Shown: positions 1 through 9,965, numbered from the stretch's first letter. The stretch: 64,000 nucleotides of DNA from DATFVJ01 sp963826515 (GCA_963826515.1 CAWGXI010000003.1:62001-126000); one strand, 5' to 3'. Notes: generated by a model from the letters alone, not told the origin. Numbers and translations are program-made.

Positions 1-1
1 G

Positions 2-121
2 ACGGAGTTGTTCCTCAGCGAGAAGACCGTCGAGCGGCATCTGAGCAACATCTTCGCCAAGCTCGGCGTCGGCTCGCGCACCGCCGCTGCCGCGTACGCG
101 TTCGAGCGCGGGATCTGCTGA
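2..121 (+). CDS. LuxR-family regulator, C-terminal end (partial)
   Basis: The gene enters from the left edge; only the last 39 codons and the TGA are visible. They form the recognition half of a GerE/LuxR winged helix-turn-helix, with the typical run SEKTVERHLSNIFAKLGV followed by a conserved SRTAAAAYAFERG tail. The protein presumably binds DNA as the output domain of a LuxR or response-regulator type protein. The sensory part lies outside the window, so the signal cannot be named. Confidence 0.8.
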   Translation, partial: TELFLSEKTVERHLSNIFAKLGVGSRTAAAAYAFERGIC

Positions 122-238
122 GGCACTACAAGGAATCACCCATGGCGCCGGTGCCCGGCGTTTGGGTGGTTTCCCCGACGCCGCCACGCCTGCGTCTGCC
201 TAGTGTCGGAGCGGAAGTCACGGCGCAGGAGGCAGACT

Positions 239-1672
239 ATGAAGCAGATCGGTGGCCAGGCGGTGGTTCTCGGGGCCGGCATGGCCGGGCTCCTCGCCGC
301 CCGGGTCCTGGCCGATGCATACCAGCGGGTGACGGTCGTGGAACGCGACCCGCTCCCGCAGATGCCTGCGAACCGCAAGGGCATCCCCCAGGGCCGGCAC
401 GCCCATCTGCTGGTGCCCCGAGGGACGCAGATCCTCGACGAGCTCTTCCCCGGACTGCTCGGCGACCTCGCGGCGGCGGGCGCACCGGTGATCGGGGACT
501 ACGCGGAGTTCCGTTTCGCCCCAGGCGGTCATCTTCTCCGCCTCGAAGGCCGCCCCGCGCAGCCGTTTATCTGTCAGGCCAGCCGGCCCCACCTGGAAGC
601 TCACGTGCGCGCCCGGATCCGGGCACTGCCCGCGGTGGAGATCGCCGAAGGGTGTGACGTCCTCGGGCTCGTCACCACCACGGCCCGAGACCGCGTCACC
701 GGGGTACGGGTCATGCGCCGCGCCGCCAGTGGCGTCGAGGAAACCGTCGGCGCCGACCTGGTCGTGGACGCGACCGGGCGCGGCGGCCGCACGCCGGCCT
801 GGCTGGCGGCGATCGGCTACGACCAGCCGCCGGAGGAGCGGCTCGGCATCCACCTCAAGTACGCCACCCGGCACCTGCGGCTGCACCCGGAGGCGCTGGG
901 CGGGGAGAAGGTGATCGCCATCGGCGCCGAGCCGGCCCGGCCCACCGGCTTGGTGCTGTTCGCGCAGGAGGAGGACCGATGGATCCTGACGGCGATCGGT
1001 TACGGCGGACATCACCCGCCGACCGACCCAGAAGGATTCCTCGGCTTCGTCAAAGCCATCGCCCCGCCCGGCCTCTTCGCCGCGATCCGCGACGCTGAGC
1101 CGCTCGACGACATCGTCGCCTACCATTTCCCCGCCAATATTCGCCGCCGCTACGAGCGGCTGCGCCGCTTCCCGCCCGGGCTGCTCGTCATCGGCGACGC
1201 GATCTGTAGCACGAACCCGGCATACGCCCTGGGCATGTCGGTGGCCGCGCTGCAGGCCGCCTCCCTGCGTGATTCGCTAGCCGGCGGCGACCGGGACCTG
1301 GCCCAGCGGTTCTTCCGCGCTGCCGCTAAGCCGGTCAACACGGCCTGGCAACAGGCCGTCAGCGCCGACCTTTCCCTGCCCCAGGTCAAAGGGCCACGGC
1401 CGCTGCCTACCCGGGTCATCAGCGCCTACATCAACCGGGCGCTGACCGCAGCTGAACAGGACCCTGTGGTGGCTGAGCGGTTCCTGCGAGTGGCCGTCCT
1501 CCAAGACCCGCCACCGCGGATGTTCCAGCCCTCCACGGCGCTTCGCGTCGCCCTCGGCAACCTGCGACGGCGCCGCGCGCCAGCGGCCGAGGCCGCAAAG
1601 GGACGCCAGTCATCGCGCTACGCGCCTGAGGAAAATCAGACCGCCCAGGACACGGCCGTTCCTTCCCCGTAA
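239..1672 (+). CDS. FAD-dependent oxidoreductase / monooxygenase-like
   Basis: A 477-residue flavoprotein. The Rossmann dinucleotide motif GAGMAG is at residues 12-17, a second FAD contact (DLVVDATGRGG) is near residue 175, and the GD motif (GDAICSTNPAYALGMS) is near residue 320, the order seen in 2-polyprenylphenol-hydroxylase/geranylgeranyl-reductase-like flavoproteins. I chose the ATG at 239 because AGGAGG lies just upstream; an in-frame ATG at 203 would add 12 basic residues and has no comparable site. The substrate cannot be told from sequence. It lies alone, just before a decayed flavin oxidase gene. Possible roles are hydroxylation or reduction of an isoprenoid or polyketide. Confidence 0.8.
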   Translation: MKQIGGQAVVLGAGMAGLLAARVLADAYQRVTVVERDPLPQMPANRKGIPQGRHAHLLVPRGTQILDELFPGLLGDLAAAGAPVIGDYAEFRFAPGGHLLRLEGRPAQPFICQASRPHLEAHVRARIRALPAVEIAEGCDVLGLVTTTARDRVTGVRVMRRAASGVEETVGADLVVDATGRGGRTPAWLAAIGYDQPPEERLGIHLKYATRHLRLHPEALGGEKVIAIGAEPARPTGLVLFAQEEDRWILTAIGYGGHHPPTDPEGFLGFVKAIAPPGLFAAIRDAEPLDDIVAYHFPANIRRRYERLRRFPPGLLVIGDAICSTNPAYALGMSVAALQAASLRDSLAGGDRDLAQRFFRAAAKPVNTAWQQAVSADLSLPQVKGPRPLPTRVISAYINRALTAAEQDPVVAERFLRVAVLQDPPPRMFQPSTALRVALGNLRRRRAPAAEAAKGRQSSRYAPEENQTAQDTAVPSP

Positions 1673-1741
1673 CAGCCTGAATGGCGAATCCCCCGAACTG
1701 CCCCGGCGGTGGACTTAAGGGCGGCTGGATTCGCAGCTCGG

Positions 1742-2292
1742 ACAGCAGCATCCACCACCGGGATCGCCGGGCTGACCCTCGGCGGCGGCGAGGGCTGGCT
1801 GATGGGCAAATACGGCCTGACCATCGACAACCTGCTCGCGGTGGAGGTCGTCACCGCAGCCGGGGAGATCGTCACCACCAGCGCCGACGAAAATCAGGAC
1901 CTGTTCTGGGCGCTGCACGGCGGCGGCAACTTCGGGGTCGCCACCTCGTTCGAGTACCAGGCCCACCCGCTATCAACCGTCTACGGCGGCATGGTCGCCC
2001 ATCCCATCACCGGGCGCGGCAGGCGTTCGCCTCCTACCGCGAGCTCACCCAGACGGCACCCGACGAACTCACCGTGTACTTCAACCTCTTCGCCGACCCG
2101 GCCGCGCCAGAAGAGAAACTCACCGCCATGATCGCCTGCCACTGCGGCGATGACCACGCGGCCGCGGAGAAGGACCTCAAACCACTCCGGGATTTCGGGC
2201 CGCCAGCCGCCGACCTGATCCAGCCCATGCCCTACCCCGTCATCAACACCCTCAGCGACGCCGGGTACCCCGAAGGACGTTCACCGACGGTA
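1742..2292 (+). pseudogene. FAD-linked oxidase (berberine-bridge type) remnant
   Basis: The sequence reads as the middle of a BBE/6-hydroxynicotine-oxidase-like flavoprotein. One frame carries GIAGLTLGGGEGWLMGKYGL and FWALHGGGNFGVATSFEY, the FAD-binding PP-loop core. From about 2017 the homology continues in another frame (QAFASYRELTQTAPDELTVYF). The N-terminal His/Cys flavin-attachment region and the C-terminal BBE segment are missing. It is therefore a frameshifted, two-ended fragment and is unlikely to be functional. Confidence 0.75.
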
Positions 2293-2544
2293 GCGAAAGC
2301 ACCGCTCCGTCGAGGAGGTCGCCATCGCGTGGCCTGGAATCGCTCGAATCACCGAACGGCCGCCAGTTGGCTGCCCGAAAGAAAGGGGCAGTGACACGGT
2401 CGTGTGCCCGGCCTCGCCGTACGCCCTGACCTGCACCAATTCCAAGCCCGGCTCAGGGCCAGCTGACCACTTGCACTTGAGCTGCAAGCGCTCAAAGATC
2501 ACTTACAAAGATCAGAATATACCTCTGAACTGCGGAAACGTGCG

Positions 2545-2587
2545 TGGAGCTAAGGGGACTCGAACCCCTGGCCTCTTGCATGCCATG
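2545..2587 (-). other. 3' fragment of tRNA-Ala(GGC), att-like
   Basis: Read on the minus strand this is the 3' half of tRNA-Ala: anticodon loop ATGGCAT (anticodon GGC), the 3' anticodon strand, a perfect T-arm (AGGGG, loop TTCGAGT, CCCCT) and acceptor strand TAGCTCC plus discriminator A. The sequence upstream does not pair with the anticodon or acceptor strands, so the tRNA is not complete. Such 3' fragments are what integrative elements leave when they use a tRNA gene as attB. A second fragment in the same orientation lies at 18989-19032. Confidence 0.75.
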
Positions 2588-3055
2588 AATCGCTAACCGG
2601 TTCCACGACCAGCCACACTGCCTGTCACCAGGGCAGACACAAGCTGGCACTAGCAGCCACAAGCTGCCAACCGGCTCCTGCAAGCACGGTTTGCCACTCG
2701 ATCCGCCACTCAACTTGATCTTGCGCGGTACTGGGGAAAGACTCCCCTGGCCCGCTGCCTCAATCCGAGCCACATCGCTCGCCGCGCCCTCCGCTGCGTT
2801 CGTTCACAGCCAAGCCACTCTGCTGCTCCCGGCTTCGCGGTCGGCGGCGAGAAGCGCTCCAGATCCGCCTAGTTGCACGGCTTTCGAGCCGAGGCGTCCC
2901 TGCGGTCGTGGCTGCGCATAACGCCGTGTTTTGGCACCCGTTCGGCGGTCTGTGGTTCTCGGTCCTCAATCGCTGGGACCTTGGGCTCCGTGTTCCGGCT
3001 CGCCTCGGCGGAACGGTGCTGCTGTGACCGGCGTGCCGTCTGAAGGGCCGATGTG
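2588..3055. other. Intergenic, no gene recognised
   Basis: No frame in this stretch shows recognisable protein similarity. It separates the tRNA fragment from a small membrane-protein gene. I see no clear hairpin or promoter. Confidence 0.4.
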
Positions 3056-3328
3056 ATGAGACGCACGGCCGGGGCCATCGTTCTCGTGCTCAGCGCCGGT
3101 GGGTATCCGCTCACCCAGTTCGTCGTCCGCCGCTGGGGCGTGCGGGGGGCGGCGGTGGCGGAGTCCGTGTGCGTCGGGCTGGCCATCCGCGACGCTTCGA
3201 TGATGGCCAGTGGCGTCCCGGGCAGGCTTGGCCGGGTTCCGGCGATGCTGCTGCGCCTGGAGCTCGCCGCCCGGCGTCATGGCCTCGCTGGCTGGGCTGC
3301 ACCCGCTCCTGAGCGCGCGATCGGCTGA
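3056..3328 (+). CDS. Small hypothetical membrane protein, probably frameshifted at its end
   Basis: The N-terminus (MRRTAGAIVLVLSAGGYPLT) is one hydrophobic helix, followed by a short basic segment and a second amphipathic region (GRVPAMLLRLELAA). From about 3275 a neighbouring frame reads VMASLAGLHPLLSARSADRA to a stop at 3359. That looks like a more natural C-terminus for this kind of small membrane protein than the Arg-rich tail of the main frame, so a single-base indel is likely. Function unknown. Confidence 0.45.
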   Translation: MRRTAGAIVLVLSAGGYPLTQFVVRRWGVRGAAVAESVCVGLAIRDASMMASGVPGRLGRVPAMLLRLELAARRHGLAGWAAPAPERAIG

Positions 3329-3370
3329 CCGGGCGGATCCGCATGCTGGTTGCGCATAGCGGCCGGTCAG

Positions 3371-3949
3371 TCAGCCTGACTCGTCGGTCCAGGGAGCCCG
3401 CGCACGGGTGATGAATGTGGGCGAGGCCGCCGCCTCCTTGTCCAGCGTGAGCAGCATCGGCATGTAGACCTTGCCAGCCGGGTCGTCGGTGTCGGGTTGG
3501 AGGTCGCCGACCAGCTCGAAGCCGTGACGGGTGTAGAGGCGCACCGCGGCCGTGTTGGCGGGTATGACCCACAGCCGGACGCCGATCGCGCCCACCGTTC
3601 GCGCCCAGTTCAGCGCGGTGTCGAGCAGGGCGTACGACGCCCCCGTCCCCCGCACGGCCGGCGCGACCCACATTCCGGCCAGTTCACGGAACTCGGGCGC
3701 CAGCGACGGCTGGTGGACCTCGACCATGCCGATCGGATCACCGTCCGTCTCCAGCAGGAACGTCGCGTGCGCGTCACCCGCCGAGTTACGCAGCGCGCGA
3801 GCCGTCCAGTCCTCAGGGGGACGGGCGCTCTCACCCGCGACGGTCTGCCAGAAGGACTCGGGCGCATCCCTCAGCGCCGCCAGGCGGACGCCGCGCAACC
3901 GCGCGCCGTCATCCGGCCCGATCCGGCGTACGTGGACCGTCATGCTCAT
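3371..3949 (-). CDS. GNAT-family N-acetyltransferase
   Basis: A 192-residue single GNAT domain, predicted to transfer an acetyl group from acetyl-CoA to an amine. Motif A is visible as MWVAPAVRGTGASYALLD (R/Q-x-x-G-x-G/A pyrophosphate loop near residue 108), followed by the motif B segment NTAAVRLYTRHGFELVG near residue 140. I start at the codon giving MSMTVHVRRIG because the fold begins there (V-R-R-I); an upstream in-frame start at 3982 would add 11 residues. No signal peptide or membrane segment. Substrate unknown; the broad family includes antibiotic and protein acetylation enzymes. Confidence 0.85.
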   Translation of the reverse strand: MSMTVHVRRIGPDDGARLRGVRLAALRDAPESFWQTVAGESARPPEDWTARALRNSAGDAHATFLLETDGDPIGMVEVHQPSLAPEFRELAGMWVAPAVRGTGASYALLDTALNWARTVGAIGVRLWVIPANTAAVRLYTRHGFELVGDLQPDTDDPAGKVYMPMLLTLDKEAAASPTFITRARAPWTDESG

Positions 3950-4188
3950 GTCAACGACGACCGGACCGCATCGCCTTCCCAACGCCGGCAGGCGGGTGTA
4001 ACCGCCTAATGGACGGCTCCCGATTGCGGGCTATCTGCGCTCGTAGACGCGCATAACGGGACATTCTGCGCTCAGGTCGACCGCACATGGTTGTTATAGA
4101 GGTGATCGTGAGGCACCAGGATCGAGGCGCGCTTAGGCATTGTGCCGGCCGGAGGCGTAGTGATCTGATCTTCGATCACCGGCATAAT

Positions 4189-4220
4189 GCCGATGTGAGG
4201 GCGGGTAGCCTCACATCGGC
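4189..4220. terminator. 12-bp perfect hairpin
   Basis: GCCGATGTGAGG and CCTCACATCGGC pair perfectly around an 8-nt loop. It lies in a gene-free stretch about 240 bp upstream of the GNAT gene. No T-run follows on either strand, so it may be a terminator, an operator or an end of a lost element. Confidence 0.45.
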
Positions 4221-4863
4221 CGACCCGTCCGGACGTGCCGAGATGAGGGCGGTCAGCGCAGAGTTGAGCAGCGCAGCGCCGATCGATGCGGGCGGCGGCA
4301 CCGTAGGATTCGGCAGGATCTCTGGCTTATCTTGTATGTGCCTACCATTTACGAAAAGGCGTTCCTCAACCCGCAAGTCGGCTAGACCGAGTTTCATCAT
4401 CTCATGCATTATCGCGGCGTGGACGTCCTGATTCGTAAACCTTCCAGGCTCTGCCGCCTGCCGGTGCCAGACTCCTGCGCCCTGGCCCGGCTCACATCGA
4501 TGACCAGATGCTCCTTGCTGACCTGGTAACCGCTACACCGCTACCGACAAATGCTCGGTGGCCCCGGAACACAACCAGATTGCCAGTACCGCTTTGCGAT
4601 ACCAGGGCCAGCCTGTAGTGCTGCTCCCGACCAGGGGGCGCAGGTGCCGCCGCAGGATCGAAGCGGCCGCGCAGCATGTGCTCGCATACGCGGTTGATCC
4701 TGGTCAGATGCTCTTTCGCCACGATGATCCACGACAAGGCCACGGCCAGGAATCGAGGCCAGCGCCCACGCTGCCACAACCGCCACGTCGATGCCGTACG
4801 ACGGTGCCAGCGCCCGGGCTTCACCGTGACGGACATGTCAAGGACGACTTCTTCTTCGGCGTG
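4221..4863. other. Gene-free stretch left of IS6 fragment
   Basis: No intact gene. A minus-strand reading at 4540-4840 contains WIIVAKEHLTRINRVCEHML, which looks protein-like but belongs to no family I recognise and has no credible start. Probably decayed DNA at an insertion site. Confidence 0.3.
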
Positions 4864-5176
4864 ATGGCCTGCGTGTCGGCACGGTCCTCGTCGAAGTCAC
4901 GGCCGACCGCGCCCCTGTCTTCGGCGGGTCCTCGGCGAGTTGATTCCGTCAGCGCTGCACATCGTTGAGCAGTACGCGAAGAACCCGGTCGAGGCGGACC
5001 ACGGGCGGCTGAAGGCCCGGCCGCGGCCGATACGAGACCTGAAGCGTCACCGCTCAGCGGGGATCCTCGCCGCCGGTCACGCCTCCGTGCAGAACCACGC
5101 AGGGGCCGATAATTCATCCGCGCACGTCAGCGGCCTGCTGGTGCCCGCGGCCCCGCGCGAGGGGAACCTTCTATGA
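4864..5176 (+). mobile_element. IS6-family transposase, C-terminal remnant
   Basis: The frame starting at 4940 reads IPSALHIVEQYAKNPVEADH then GRLKARPRPIRDLKRHRSA, the hallmark C-terminus of IS6-type DDE transposases, where the catalytic Glu sits in the NPVEADHGRLK motif. The preceding EVTADRAPVFGG (second Asp region) is in a different frame. The N-terminus and the end of the protein are missing or unrelated, so this is an inactive relic. Confidence 0.75.
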
Positions 5177-5224
5177 CGACGCCGTGACCGCAGGACCGCT
5201 CCCCATGGGGGATGATGATCGGCT

Positions 5225-6312
5225 GTGCTGCGACTGGCCTATCTCGCCTTGACGAACACGTTCGCGCTCATACGCATGCTGCCAATGAGCGACCGCGACA
5301 AGGACGTGGAGATCCTTGCGCTGCGGCACCAGCTGGCGGTCCTGCAACGCACGGTGGGCAAGCCCGCGTTCACGCCGAACGACCGCACCTGCTGGCCGCG
5401 CTCCTGCACCACCTCCCCACCCAGAAGCTGCGGCAGCTCCGCCTGCTGGTGCGTCCGGACACTATCTTGCGCTGGCACCGCGAGCTGCTGAACCAACGCC
5501 ACGCCGCGACCTGCGCGCCGAAGCGACGCGGACGCCAGCGCACCGTACGCTCCATCCGCGCCCTGGTCCTGCGCCTCGCCCGCGAGAACCCCTCGTGGGG
5601 CTACCGGAGGATCCACGGGGAACTCACCGCGCTCGGCATAAAGGTCGCCGCCTCCACCGTCTGGGAGATCCTCAAGGAACACAGCGCCGAACCCGTCCCC
5701 GGGCGCGCACAAACCAGCTGGGCCAGCTTCCTCCGCTCCCAAGCCGAAGCCCTCCTGGCATGCGACTTCTTCGAGACCAGCACACTGTCCGGGGCGCGCC
5801 TGCATGTCTTCGCCGTCATCGAGCACGCCACCCGGCGCATCCGGATCCTCGGTGCCACCGCACACCCCACCGCCGCATGGACCGCGCAGCTCGCGCGGAA
5901 CCTGGCCATGGACCTGGAGGACACGGGCAGCAAGGCGAAGTTCATGATCCGTGACCGGGACTCCAAGTTCACCGCCGCCTTCGACATCGTCCTCCACAAC
6001 GCCGGCCTGCGCGTCGTACTCACCGGCATCCGGATGCCCCGCATGAACTCGATCATGAAACGCTGGGTGCAGACCCGCCGGCACGAGCTCCTGGACCGCA
6101 CGCTCATCTGGAACCAGCGCCACCTCCTGCACGCCCTCCGGGAGTTCGAGCACTTCTACAACGAGCATCGGCCCCACCGAACCCTCCGGGCTGCCGCACC
6201 CCTGCGCCCACTACCCGGACCGATCACCGATCCTAAGCGGATCGCGCACCTCGATGTCCGCCGGCGAGACCGACTCGGCGGCACCCTCCACGAGTACCGA
6301 CATGCTGCCTGA
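5225..6312 (+). pseudogene. rve-type (DDE) transposase, frameshifted and E-to-K mutated
   Basis: Integrase-core transposase of about 360 codons. It opens with a GTG and an HTH-type N-terminus (VEILALRHQLAVLQRTVGK), changes frame near 5390, then runs intact to HEYRHAA-stop. The core shows the first Asp in LACDFFET and the second in MIRDRDSKFTAAF. At the third position the usual N-x-I-M-E-R-W appears as MNSIMKRW: the catalytic Glu codon reads AAA (Lys). With the frameshift this copy should be dead. Clear terminal inverted repeats were not seen. Confidence 0.8.
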
Positions 6313-6321
6313 CCAGCACGG

Positions 6322-6717
6322 ATGAATGATCGGCACCCACAGATCCTGTCGGCTATTGACTACAGCGAACGCGCCGGACTCTCGGTGACAGGCGTCATGG
6401 AGGACCTTGTCACGATCGATGACATTGCTGAAAAGACGAGCAGATCCGGTCAGGCAGTCGGGCACTGGACCACCGGTGAACGCGGACCGGGAGCCTTCCC
6501 CCCTCCAGTGATCCACCGCAGCAGCCGGATCAAGCTCTACTCGTGGGCGCAAGTCTCGCACTGGCTGGCTGACGCCAGACTCGGAGAGGTCGATCCGGCT
6601 GCCGCGGAGGTCGCAGCAGCTGCCACCGAAGTGGATGCGCTACTACGCGCCCGGCAGATCCTGCGTGATGCGCCCACGGCGCGACGTCAAGCAATGGCGA
6701 AACTGGTAGACGCCTGA
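6322..6717 (+). CDS. HTH DNA-binding protein, probably 5'-truncated
   Basis: The reading has a MerR/AlpA-like helix-turn-helix near residues 30-75 (VTIDDIAEKTSRSGQAVGHW, then PPPVIHRSSRIKLYSWAQV) and an Ala-rich helical tail. Related proteins have an additional N-terminal domain of about 60-80 residues. Here only AIDYSERAGLSVTGVMEDL precedes the HTH, and the coding sequence begins 10 bp after the transposase stop, so the insertion probably removed the 5' end. A shorter start at the ATG at 6397 is possible. Likely a small transcriptional regulator; target unknown. Confidence 0.5.
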   Translation: MNDRHPQILSAIDYSERAGLSVTGVMEDLVTIDDIAEKTSRSGQAVGHWTTGERGPGAFPPPVIHRSSRIKLYSWAQVSHWLADARLGEVDPAAAEVAAAATEVDALLRARQILRDAPTARRQAMAKLVDA

Positions 6718-6921
6718 CCCTGGCGGATCAACAGACGGCGCAACAGCCTGTTTCTGACCCTGCCAGCCGAAGAGGAGAACGGGTTCCGTCGGCGGGCAGC
6801 GTGATCTCCGCGGTTGTCCCGGCAAGCGTCTCGAGCCCGCGCCGGTTGGGTCGCGCCACGCGGCAGCCGTTCGGGATCATTGGCGACGTCGGGCTGGGCC
6901 GGCCCTTCCTGCGGACCGACC

Positions 6922-7105
6922 GGGGAGCGCTACTTCAACGTCAACGACTGCTGCCTCGAAAAACAGCGTGACGGCAGCGGTAACCTCGTCGCGGCCCCGG
7001 CGAACCGGATGGGATCAAGGCCTCGCCGACCACGTGCACAAGGACGGCCTGAAGCTCGGCATCAACGAGGACGCGGGCACGCCCGTCGAAATGATCTTCC
7101 TGTAA
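6922..7105 (+). pseudogene. GH27 alpha-galactosidase fragment
   Basis: About 60 codons of a GH27 catalytic barrel survive in two frames. The first reads ERYFNVNDCCLEKQRDGSGN, matching the Y-x-N-x-D-D-C-W strand of alpha-galactosidases with the second Asp changed. The second reads LADHVHKDGLKLGINEDAGT, matching the next helix and strand, ending in TAA at 7103. Everything else of the roughly 400-residue or larger enzyme is gone. Confidence 0.7.
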
Positions 7106-7660
7106 CTGCTCGAATCCCGAGTCGCCGAATCGTACCGTCATCGGCCCTACGTCCGAAGGCCCCGCGGCCAGGCGAATATGCCAGTAGCAGCACCCCCTCG
7201 TCCGCCTCGTGACTCCGCTGGAAGCCTGTGACGCCCGCTCCCCCATCGCGGCCACCTCAACGGGAGAACCTGTGGCTACGCAGAGTGAGAACGCAGAGGA
7301 TCCCTGACCTCCAGGCCGCGAACAGATCCCTGCCGATTCGGCTCACTCCCTATGCGGCTGGCTCGGGGCGCCATGGCGGCACAGAATATCCATTCCGGAT
7401 GCGGCCTCCGGCGCGCTTGTCCCGTCCGGCTGGGGAGCCTCCGGTACTTGCGAAACCGCAGATCAGACCATGTGACAGGCTTACGGGCACCCACAAGGCC
7501 AGTCGTCTGTCGCGTTCGCGAGCCAGCGAGCCGATGAATTTCAGGGCGTGGCCGGCGGCGGGGAGGGGTTCGCCGTGACACCGTCGGGTGCCCCAGAGGG
7601 GCGCCAACGGGAACCAGCTGGCCCATCTCGCCAAGAGATCCGGAGCGTAGAAGTGAACCC
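7106..7660. other. Intergenic, no gene recognised
   Basis: Neither strand gives a recognisable product between the GH27 relic and the transglutaminase-like gene. The 3' end of the latter defines the right border. Confidence 0.35.
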
Positions 7661-8350
7661 TCAGGTCCTGGGCGCCGGCGCCTCGCCGCGTGGATCGAAG
7701 AGTTCATCACGGTCTCGGCCGGCACCCGCCGAGACGTGCCCATAGTGGGCCGCGAATGCACTCATGATCTCCTCGAACGGCAGGTCGGCGAAGCTGCCTC
7801 GTTCCGCCACGTACTTCATGTGGCGCCGGCCGTCCGCCGAGTACTCGTGGAACAGGGCGTCGCTGCGGCCATCAAACTCAAGCGGCAGTACCCCGAAGCG
7901 TTCACAAAGCTCAATGTTGAAGGCGGGGGTCGCTTTCACCCACCGGCCGGCAAGCCAGAACTCGGTGAAGCCGTGGAAGACGAACAGGTCCGTCCCGAGC
8001 CGGGCGAGCAGCTTCTCGCTTGCCAGGTGGTTGCGCACGTCCGCGAAACCCAGCCGGGCTGGGATGCCAACGGCACGGGCGAGCGCGGTCAGCACCACGG
8101 CCTTGGGGATGCAGTAAGCGGCCCGCTGCCCGAGGACCGTGCTCGCGCGGTAGTCGTCCGGATTCCTGGTGATCGAATAGGGGTCATACCGGATCCCGTC
8201 GCGCACCACGTAGAAGAGCCGCATTGCGCGTTCCTCATCGCTGGTGGCGCCGGCGACTACCTCCTCCGCACGGCGCCTGATGCTCGGAGTGTCGCAGTCG
8301 ATGAACCAGGTAGGGCGCAGATACGGCTCAAGATCCTCAGCGACGGGCAC
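7661..8350 (-). CDS. Transglutaminase-like (papain-fold) protein
   Basis: A 229-residue protein with a transglutaminase core. The putative catalytic Cys is C80 in GQRAAYCIPKAVVLTALARA, and the His is H126 in VFHGFTEFWLAGRW; the third position lies in KATPAFNIEL, where Asn takes the place usually held by Asp. The surrounding layout (VRDGIRYDPY, IPARLGFADVRNHLA) is that of bacterial transglutaminase-like cysteine peptidases. No signal peptide, so it should act in the cytoplasm, perhaps as a peptidase or amide-cleaving enzyme. It is intact and isolated among remnants. Confidence 0.8.
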   Translation of the reverse strand: MPVAEDLEPYLRPTWFIDCDTPSIRRRAEEVVAGATSDEERAMRLFYVVRDGIRYDPYSITRNPDDYRASTVLGQRAAYCIPKAVVLTALARAVGIPARLGFADVRNHLASEKLLARLGTDLFVFHGFTEFWLAGRWVKATPAFNIELCERFGVLPLEFDGRSDALFHEYSADGRRHMKYVAERGSFADLPFEEIMSAFAAHYGHVSAGAGRDRDELFDPRGEAPAPRT

Positions 8351-9143
8351 CAGGCCAGTCTACGTTCGTTCCCAACCGGAGTCTGGTGCTGACAGGTGGC
8401 GAGGTCAGGCGGTCGCCGCGACTGGGACGGAGGATGATGCTTGGCATGCCCCGAGGAAACAGCCGGATCTCGAACGGGCTCGGCCCGATGTGGATCCAGC
8501 AGCACCAGCGGAACCCGCAGCAGCAGGGCACCGCCGGGAGGGGAACGACGCGGTCCTCGTGGTCGCCCTGGCGCTCTTCCTTGTGTTCGGAGTGTTCATC
8601 CTGGCGTGGAACGGCGGCATCCTGAGCTACCAGGGCGTGAGAAAGGTCATGCACGAGGCAAGCCGCCTCTCTCATGCCACCCAGTTCGTGGGCGTACAGA
8701 ACACCCAGATCGGGATGGCCAGCGTCTCGGCCTACGTTGCGCCAGAGCCGCGCAGAGCGGCGGCTCGGCGCGCGTTCTCCCTGGCCTTCTTTATCACTCA
8801 CCGTGATGCCGTTTGCCCATGCCGACTGCCGACTGCCGACTCAGGGCGGCGTAACTGATCTGGAGATCGCTGCGCGGCGAGGTGATCGACGATGCTGCGA
8901 GCGAACGGCCTGGCCGCCGCGGCTAGATCCCGCCTGACCTGGTGAGCGCCCTATGCGGCATGACCGAGCGTTCCAGCGACGCGCGGTCATGAATAGTTAT
9001 GCAGGTTAGAATGATGGCGTCATAGGAGCGTCGAGGACTGGCCGGAGTGCGACGCTACAGTTGCCTGCTAACTGGGCGCTCGGAGCCGCCTTTTGGCGAA
9101 TGCCGACTGGATTCCGATCGAGACGCCGGCCGTTCAAATCTGG
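8351..9143. other. Gene-poor region with one hydrophobic segment
   Basis: A plus-strand frame near 8545-8710 encodes a clear membrane helix (VLVVALALFLVFGVFILAW) followed by polar sequence, which could be a small membrane protein or a fragment, but no convincing start or family is visible. At 8821-8841 the 7-mer GCCGACT occurs three times in tandem. Nothing else is recognised. Confidence 0.3.
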
Positions 9144-9485
9144 TCATTCTGCGCGCCCAGGGTGCCTGGGACTTGCCGCTGAGCCGTCGGCCATGCCGCC
9201 GCGGTCGTGGCCGGTCACTCGCCGGCAGGCGTCGAGCACGTCGCGGGCAAGACCGGGCCAGCCGTATGCGGCCGCGGTGCACCGCGCGGCTAACGACAGC
9301 CGGCGGCCGTCGCGGGGCCCGCAAGAGACCCGGCTGATCGCGGCGGCGAGCGCACTGGGATTGCGGGGGCTACCAGCAGCCCGTTCACGCCGTCGGCCAC
9401 CAGGTCCGCTATGTCACTCCATCTGGGCCACCACCGGCAGGCCCGCCGCCATCGCTTCAATCGAAGCCGATGCCCAGGGCGGGCG
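9144..9485 (-). pseudogene. GT4 glycosyltransferase, C-terminal fragment
   Basis: Minus-strand frames contain ASIEAMAAGLPVVA, the donor-binding E-A-M-A-x-G-x-P-V-V motif of GT4 (GT-B) glycosyltransferases. After frame breaks come PSALAAAISRV and AAAYGWPGLARDVLDACRRV, the typical closing helices. The acceptor-binding N-terminal domain is absent. It is a decayed 3' end of a gene of about 370 codons. Confidence 0.65.
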
Positions 9486-9965
9486 TATTGTCCCCGAAGC
9501 TGATCCGTGGGATTTTTGTGCAGTAGTGGGGATTGGGGCTTGGCTCGCCGGCGGCGGGCCAGGGGGTGCTGTGGCTACTTGGCAGAGGGTCCCGGAACGG
9601 GCAACGCCGGAACTCGGCCCGGTCATTGCTCCGAGCCGTGGAGTGACGAAGGTCGCCGCTGTAGGCACGCGCAGCGGCTTAGCAGCAAGCTTTGTCCCGC
9701 TGCTGGGCGGGGTGCCTGATCGCGGATCGGCAAGCCGCGTCCCGGTGGCCTTCCCGGGCCGGTTCCGCTGGTGGTTCAGGACCGTATGCTCGCCACCGCC
9801 GTGCCGCTGCTCTTCCGGGCGGGTCTGGCTGTTCACGCCGATGTTCCTGGCGCCCAGCACCCCAGACGGGGAGGGCCAGCCGTGTGGCAGATCGCCACGT
9901 GCGGCCGGTCCCGTGACGCACCCTTCAAGATCGCGCGTACCCCGCGGGAAAGGGGAGATGTTGTG
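9486..9965. other. Upstream region of the multicopper oxidase gene
   Basis: No gene recognised. The ribosome-binding sequence AAAGGGGAGA ends just before the start region of the oxidase at 9963/9966. No convincing promoter boxes or copper-operator palindrome stand out by eye. Confidence 0.35.

Noticed and set aside
2545..2587. Complete tRNA-Ala gene
   Set aside because: Only the 3' half is present; the sequence on the 5' side cannot form the D-arm, anticodon 5' strand or acceptor strand.
8244..8858. 204-codon frame with a membrane helix
   Set aside because: The first third is antisense to the transglutaminase-like gene and no start precedes the helix. Kept only as a remark in the region entry.
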